64,000 nucleotides of DNA from Coptis chinensis. Its lineage: Eukaryota > Streptophyta > Magnoliopsida > Ranunculales > Ranunculaceae. The notes under the pieces were generated by a model that ran no database searches, was not told the DNA's origin, and worked only from the letters and a program-made list of their open reading frames with translations. Shown here piece after piece: positions 58,077 through 64,000 of the stretch (its first letter is position 1; each line of letters starts with the position of its first letter). Made by a program: the position numbers and the translations under genes. Location: the NCBI GenBank assembly GCA_015680905.1, contig CM027383.1:96061501-96125500 (forward strand). The letters are read 5' to 3'.

Positions 58077-59289
58077 TGTCTGTTCGTTTGCTCATGTTGT
58101 CTGGCAATTAGTGGTTTGACCTTTCTTATTCGTTCCAGATGATGTCTATGCTCTGTTGTACGGTTGTACCTCATGTTTTACATGTAAGGAGGAGCTGAGA
58201 AAAAGTATGTGAAGACAGAAGAAGACGGTTGAAGACAAATTACTCAATTTAGGGTTAAATACTAGTCATGTGGTCGGTTGAAAGCCAATAAAAATTTGAA
58301 ACAGGTGGCAAGAACTCATTAAGCTGCCCCGTTCTTCAGGTTTTGGTCTCATACTCTCATATATTCTGTAGACTTGTGAGTTCATTTCGGAGCAGGAATA
58401 ACTTGTATGTTGCTTCAGATGTTTGGGCTCTGTGATATTGTATATTGTACTTTAAAATGGAGATAAGGCTTTTCTTACGCTCGTCTCAGTTGGTAAGATC
58501 TATTTAGAAAATTATGTTGGTTAATTGAGTTAAGCAATTCTCCTTCTGTTTTCAATGAGACTTTGAACTATCGAAGCAGTCCCTGTTCTTATGTCAAAAA
58601 AGATCGTGCTCTTGGTCTTGAAGGAACCTACTCATCTTCAGGAATCCATGAAACTCTTGTAGAAGCACTTTCAGATATCAGTCTCCAACGCGATTTTGTT
58701 CTGCATTCCTAGTATGATCTTAAAATACTTTGCATTGTGTGGCTTGGATATAGTCATAGGCTGTCCAAATTCCATCACGAAAAGACACTGCAAAATTCCT
58801 CAAGTGGGTTGAACTGCATCAAATCCACAGCCCAACCTAGCCGGTTCCAGATTTCCTAGGTTACATGGAGACGCCATATTTTGAAAAAAAATCCGTGTCA
58901 GATATGTATCCACGTGTCCGTATTGGACATATATTGCATGTAATTTATTTCGAATTTTGATATTTTGTCGTGTCCGATAATTTTGATCAGTGTCCGATAC
59001 GGAGTATCAATGTAACCTAGCTGATTTCCATTAAGAGTGACAAATGTTTCGAGGAGGAGTGACAAGTGTTTCGAAGAGTGTCAATGTAACCTTGCTGATT
59101 TCTATTAAGAGTGACAAGTGTAACCTGCACAGGGAAATGTTTCGAGGAGTTAAAAAAAGGCTGCACAGTCAACACAGACTACTGCGCTGTCAGAACGCAC
59201 GTTCAGTTGGTTACTTGGTTAGTTATCCATGAAAAAAGTTTTGTGTTGAGTTAACAAACTACTACTTCTATGAGAGAATCTTCTTAATA
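58077..59289. other. GOST 3' UTR and intergenic sequence
   Basis: To about 58480: 3' UTR-like, T-rich sequence of the GOST gene. 58860-59000 repeats GTGTCCG-type words. About 58990-59150 has a diverged duplication around TAACCTAGCTGATTTCCATT / TAACCTTGCTGATTTCTATT with GAGTGACAAGTG and TGTTTCGAGGAG. No further gene; the GPDH promoter must lie here, without an obvious TATA box. Confidence 0.4.
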
Positions 59290-62200
59290 ATGGCGGCTCT
59301 CTACTTGGAACCTTCACCTCTAATCAACCCTCTCTTCTCTTCTTCTTCTTCTCAAACGCATGCACACGCGCCATACATTCTAAGATTCCACCAAAAAGTC
59401 CCCAAACTTATCCCTTTATTCTCTACCACCAAACCATGTCCATGTTCTACTAATCCTATGGGTATAGACTTCCCGCCAGAACAAGAAACTGACAAGACTG
59501 AAAACTACTGTGACTCCATTCAGTCTAACAAGATTGTTAGAGTTTCGGATAGTCGTAGTAAAGACAGTCGTAAGATTGTAAGAGTTGCTTGGGAGAAGTT
59601 AGTGAGGTGGTCTCGTTCTTGGCGTTCCAAGTCCAAGACTGATGTTCTCCAGCGCACCAAAAAGGTCAACTTAATTTATTCTTCCTGCTTTCATCATTTT
59701 CCCCCAAAGTCCAATTGCCAATGTCTAGAATTATGATGAAACCAGTCAGTGTTTTAAATGTAGTTTGTTAATTACATTGCATTGTTAAATACTTGAATAT
59801 AGACACACGGAATGTTAATGTTGGAGACCATTTAAAGAGTTGCACTTACTAGTGCAGTCTTGGGTATAATTTGACAGGGCACAAATATGTAGGACAGACC
59901 ATTATTGACGTTTTCGTAATCTTTTAATCCATGGTATTGAAAGTGCTTCAAAATCTAAAAATAATGAATTTCATTTACAAATGTGAAGATTTATTCTGAT
60001 GAATTGTGAAAAGGAAAAGATATTTTGTATGCTGCTCCAAAATGAAATTGGAGTGCATTGTTGTGTTTTAGGCTTTTAACTTGTGGTTGCACCGGTGGGA
60101 CTTTTCCACTGGTTTGCTTATTTACATTTTGTTTGGATATATGTTTTGTGCATTGTGATTGATGTAGGTGAGGATCTTTATTAGGTTGTAGTGCTTGGAG
60201 GTGGATCGTTTGGTACCGCTATAGCTGCTCATGTTGCAAATAATAAGTCTGAAATGGAGGTTAAGTTGCTTCTACGTGATCCTCTTGTTTGTGGCTCTAT
60301 TAATCAACATCATTACAACTGGTAAGTATCTCAATCTGCTTCTATATGTATCACTGTTGATGCTATCTGCTTTTCTGTTGACCCCTTCTCTCCATAAACC
60401 GGAAAGTTTCTACTCAAGGGAATCCTTGAATCTATTGCTCCATGACACTTTGATATAGAGATTTTACAACTGTTTAAACCCACTAAATCTTGATATTGAG
60501 GGGGCCTAGATCCTCCTTGTAGATTTTGTGGTGACAACAGAAAGATTTCCATGTAATGTTTATACTATAGTATTGGATATAGAGTGAAGTCCTAGTCAAC
60601 GACTGGTTTTAGTAATTGTATTTGACCTAGTCTGGCTTATGTTTATTCTGGGATACTCCATATATCCACTGAAAAATCCCTTACCTTCCTAAAAGCAAAA
60701 TTAAGCTCTTCTTCCTAATATAACCTTGTGGTCATGGTGCTGTTGTGGTGGTCATAGGGGCATCATGGCTTCAGGTGTTGTTGTATGGCTATTATCGTAT
60801 TTGTTTTTGATTGATGAATGGACAATTACTAACTCTAAACAGGGTGTTCGTCAGTTTTATGGTGTTATTAGAGGAGGGGTCTCATATGTTATAGTCATTT
60901 TTCATTAAACTTTTTTGTTTGTTTATTTTTTGTCCTCTCCCCCTCCGTCAGCAAATACTTCCCAGAACACAAGCTACCTGAAAATGTTGTTGCAACAAGT
61001 GATGCCAAAGCTGCCTTACTGGGTGCAGATTTTTGCTTACATGCTGTACCTGTGCAGGTCTCAATTTTACGTTTTTGTTGATGTTACATCAGTGATTCTG
61101 TTACAAAAGATAATTCTGGACAACTGGGCATTTATTTCCTTTACATCCTTGACAACAATCTCGTGTGACACTATTTTCCATTAAATCAGCTCATGGTGAG
61201 GATTTTATATCTTAAATCAGTTTGTCTTGATGCAGTTCAGTTCATCTTTTCTTGAGAGCATCTCAGAGCATGTTGATCCGAACTTGCCGTTCATATCACT
61301 CAGTAAGGGGCTCGAGTTGAATACATTGAGAATGATGTCTCAGATTATTCCGCAAGCACTGGGAAACCCTCGACAACCATTTGTTGCATTATCTGGTCCA
61401 TCGTTTGCCTTGGAGTTGATGAAGAAATTGCCAACAGGTTGCCTAAATAATGTTTTCAGAAAAAGTTGGAATATTTTTCTTACATCATCGTGCATTTCAA
61501 GCCCCGTTAGTCACCAGTGCATGTTATATAGCCCCTTGAAAAGATTTCCTTGTAACCGGTTTGTTTTCCTGCAGCAATGGTGGTAGCATCTAAAGACAAG
61601 AACCTTGCAAGTGCTGCTCAGCAGTTATTAGCTTCTCGGCATCTGAGGATAAGCACATCTAGGTAACTGTCTCTGTTAACACTGTTGAATAAAATAATGT
61701 TATTTTCTGAAGGGAGTTTTAATGAATACAGTAGGTGGGAGGGTAGTTATGAATTTCACATAGAAATGACAAACACATGTATGGGTGTTTGTGTAGTTAA
61801 ATTAGTTTAGAGACGAACTTTTCACTGCAATGACATCTACTAGAAATATCAATTCCGTACATGTCTCAATTTCATGTTTATACTTCTCCATTTTAATTTT
61901 AACTTAAAATTTTCTATATAGATTTGAGTATATCCTTGTGTTGGATAGAGTTAGTTTAATTTTCTTGGAAATATCTACTTCAGTGGTTCAGCTTATAACC
62001 TATCGTACTCCAGTGATGTTACAGGGGTTGAAATTGCGGGTGCCCTCAAGAATGTTCTTGCCATAGCAGCTGGTATTGTCGAGGGTATGGAGCTTGGAAA
62101 TAATTCTATGGCAGCACTTGTTGCACAAGGTTGTTCAGAGATACGATGGCTAGCAACAAAGGTATTTGTATCAATTTACTTACAGACCATTCTTTAGCTT

Positions 62201-63918
62201 TAATTTGTTTGTAGCTACTTGGAATATACTGATGTGTACTTCGGAATAATACAATACTACTTGTTAATCTTCTCTTTGAAAATTACCTGGAAATCAGTTT
62301 CCCAGTCAACTAGTCGTTTTCTTGGAAAACTTGTTTGTGTTCCCACCAGAACTCAATCCTGAGTTGCTGGTAAAAGTTGTTTACCTAACTGAATTTTTAT
62401 TGAAAACACATTTCCTCAGATGTTACTCCAAATTTATGGCTAAGTCAAATTTGTTAGTGTAACTTTCAAGTAATATCATGCAATTCTTGTTTCCTTGTCG
62501 TTCCCTATTCGTTTCCCCTCTATTAATACTTGGCATTTACCATGTAAAAAAAATTAAAAAAAAAGAAAAACAAAAATCCAGGGCCTTTCACGTTTTCTTG
62601 TTTCATTCCCTGCATCCTCTTAACCATTCTAGTCGCAATTTTGCAGATATTTAATCTTATTAAATGACTCATATCCAACATGGTTTGTTCACCCTTATCC
62701 TTCTCATCCTATGTTTTCGTTGTGTCAACAGTGGTACCTTGAATTAGGATTTGCAGGTAACTATCCTAATAGGAGGTCAAACTGTCAAACTCTGGTGGGA
62801 ATAGTTTAACATCATATAGAGATTTGCATTGCGATGCATGAGAATGATGATGACTACCGCCCATTTAGGCAGGAAGCAATGTTTGTTAACCTTGCAAGTC
62901 TAATTTTTCTGGCGTCTGGTTTATCATGAAAAGGCGCAAATTGAGAAAAGGATGCCCTTAAAGACTATGCCATAACGTGATCTTTGAACGTATGCAACGG
63001 ATTCTGCCATGTCACCCAATCGTTTTTGTAGTTTGTTGTTAATATCTTCTACCTTAAGTGCTTGTTTCATATGCTGTTGTCTTCCCACTTGGGCTGGTCC
63101 TGTTACATAAAAGACAGTTTACTGAAAAGGTTGATCGATCACTAATCATGAATTTTCTCACCCAGATGTTTTGTCCATGTTAATAGACTGGTGTGTTTTA
63201 CAAATAATAACGTAATATTTCATTAATGAAAGAGCATAAGTACAACGCATACACATACAAGGGAAGGAATCTCATGTCTGTTTCTCTTCAAATTCTTTTC
63301 TTGCCTTGCAATTCAGAATAACTTTAAAAAAAACAAAAAAACAGAAGACCGTCCATTTCAAAATGTAGAAGTTTTGGTTTGAGTTTCTTCTTGATTTTGT
63401 GGCTGTTTCTTCAGGTTTTGAGTATCCCTCCAGACCGTCTTGACTTTTGAGTCTAATTCTTTGCTCTCCATTGCTTTCTAGAAATTGATATTGTTGGAAT
63501 AGACATCTTATAATTGCTTTCTCATATGAGATATGAAGATGGGAGCAAAGTCAGCAACAATTACAGGTTTATCAGGAAGTGGAGACATTATGCTTACGTG
63601 TTTTGTAAATCTATCAAGAAATAGAACAGTTGGAGTGCGTCTTGGAAAAGGAGAAAAGCTTGATGATATATTGAGTTCCATGAATCAGGTGATTTAAAAA
63701 ATTATTTTCCCGAGTTTGCTTCAAGTCTGCTCTCTCTGTTTTGATTGTTTAGTGCTGTATTGATGTAGGTAGCGGAAGGTGTATCAACAGCTGGAGCTGT
63801 GATCGCATTAGCGCAGAAATACAATGTTAAAATGCCGGTCTTAACTGCCGTTGCTCGGATAGTTGACAATGAACTGACACCACAGAAGGCTGTTCTTGAA
63901 TTGATGAGCCTCCCTCAG
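59290..63918 (+). CDS. GLY1: Plastid NAD-dependent glycerol-3-phosphate dehydrogenase, 3' end missing
   Basis: Reduces dihydroxyacetone phosphate to glycerol-3-phosphate for plastid glycerolipid synthesis; closest in layout to Arabidopsis GLY1/SFD1. Exons are 59290-59664, 60185-60321, 60952-61057, 61236-61437, 61575-61662, 62014-62161, 63539-63688 and 63769-63918. All introns are GT-AG and phases join cleanly, giving 452 codons in the window. Residues 1-125 are Ser/Thr- and Arg-rich and should include a transit peptide. The Rossmann loop follows ([16 protein letters not shown]). Also visible: [43 protein letters not shown] with the catalytic Lys at about 315, [12 protein letters not shown] and NRTVGVRLG, all family-typical. 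Exon 8 ends LMSLPQ before GTAAGAAG; the last few codons lie beyond the window. No lesion seen. The symbol assumes orthology. Confidence 0.92.
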
Positions 63919-64000
63919 GTAAGAAGAAGACAAGATTCTGCAACGTTTTTTATAATTGAAGTAGTGAGATGTGGATTCGCAATGTGGAATATGCACTGAT
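63919..64000 (+). other. Last intron of the GPDH gene (start)
   Basis: Begins GTAAGAAG after exon 8. The terminal exon is not recognisable before the window ends. Confidence 0.6.

Noticed and set aside
1..64000. CRISPR arrays, bacterial operons, tRNA or rRNA genes
   Set aside because: Nothing with spacer-repeat periodicity, tRNA cloverleaf or rRNA core sequence was seen; the window is plant nuclear DNA.

Overview
This is nuclear DNA from a flowering plant, most likely a eudicot. It is AT-rich, its genes carry GT-AG introns, and transposable elements dominate it. Three plant housekeeping or metabolic genes can be read exon by exon, all on the + strand. They are a cinnamate 4-hydroxylase (CYP73A, 21442-24358), a GOST-type seven-transmembrane protein (54612-58076), and a plastid-type NAD-dependent glycerol-3-phosphate dehydrogenase (59290-63918, running off the right edge).

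Region by region. 1-6.8 kb holds a decayed class III peroxidase exon (1430-1711) and a 366-bp tandem duplication, with no intact gene. 6.8-18 kb is a field of small elements: a 1.4-kb hAT derivative keeping the tail of its transposase (6799-8173), a TIR element (9940-10698), three copies of one MITE family, a 341-bp TRIM (13291-13631), a long-TIR Mutator-like element (13878-15416) and a (TA)n-containing hAT MITE (15548-15954). 18.5-21.0 kb is an array of four ~620-bp tandem repeats. It ends about 440 bp upstream of the C4H start codon, and an AC-type MYB site and a TATA box lie between.

22.97-51.35 kb is a partial tandem duplication of C4H (part of intron 2, exon 3 and the 3' flank). The second copy has no exon 1 or 2, has lost its splice acceptor, carries a frameshift, and has been opened by successive insertions. 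A LINE sits in its intron. A Ty1/copia element (30304-50463) sits in its exon 3 with a perfect 5-bp target duplication. Inside the copia element lie a solo LTR (33412-35823), which itself contains a PIF/Harbinger-like element (34172-35131), and an 11.7-kb Ty3/gypsy element of the Tat type (37703-49389, coding on the - strand). The gypsy LTRs are about 98% alike and the copia LTRs about 92% alike by eye, which fits the nesting order.

The most unusual object is inside the gypsy element. On the strand opposite to gag-pol, between pol and the 3' LTR, there is what looks like a complete spliced gene (about 38.8-41.8 kb). It has a TATA box, several short GT-AG introns in one phase, a long coiled-coil C-terminus and AATAAA signals just after the stop. 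Extra ORFs are known from Tat-lineage elements, but I do not recognise this protein.

52.0-54.2 kb is a second LINE relic carrying a Harbinger-like MITE. After it come the GOST gene, with a solo LTR in its second intron, and the GPDH gene. The three functional genes are not a cluster: they serve phenylpropanoid synthesis (ER), Golgi/endomembrane trafficking, and plastid glycerolipid precursor supply.
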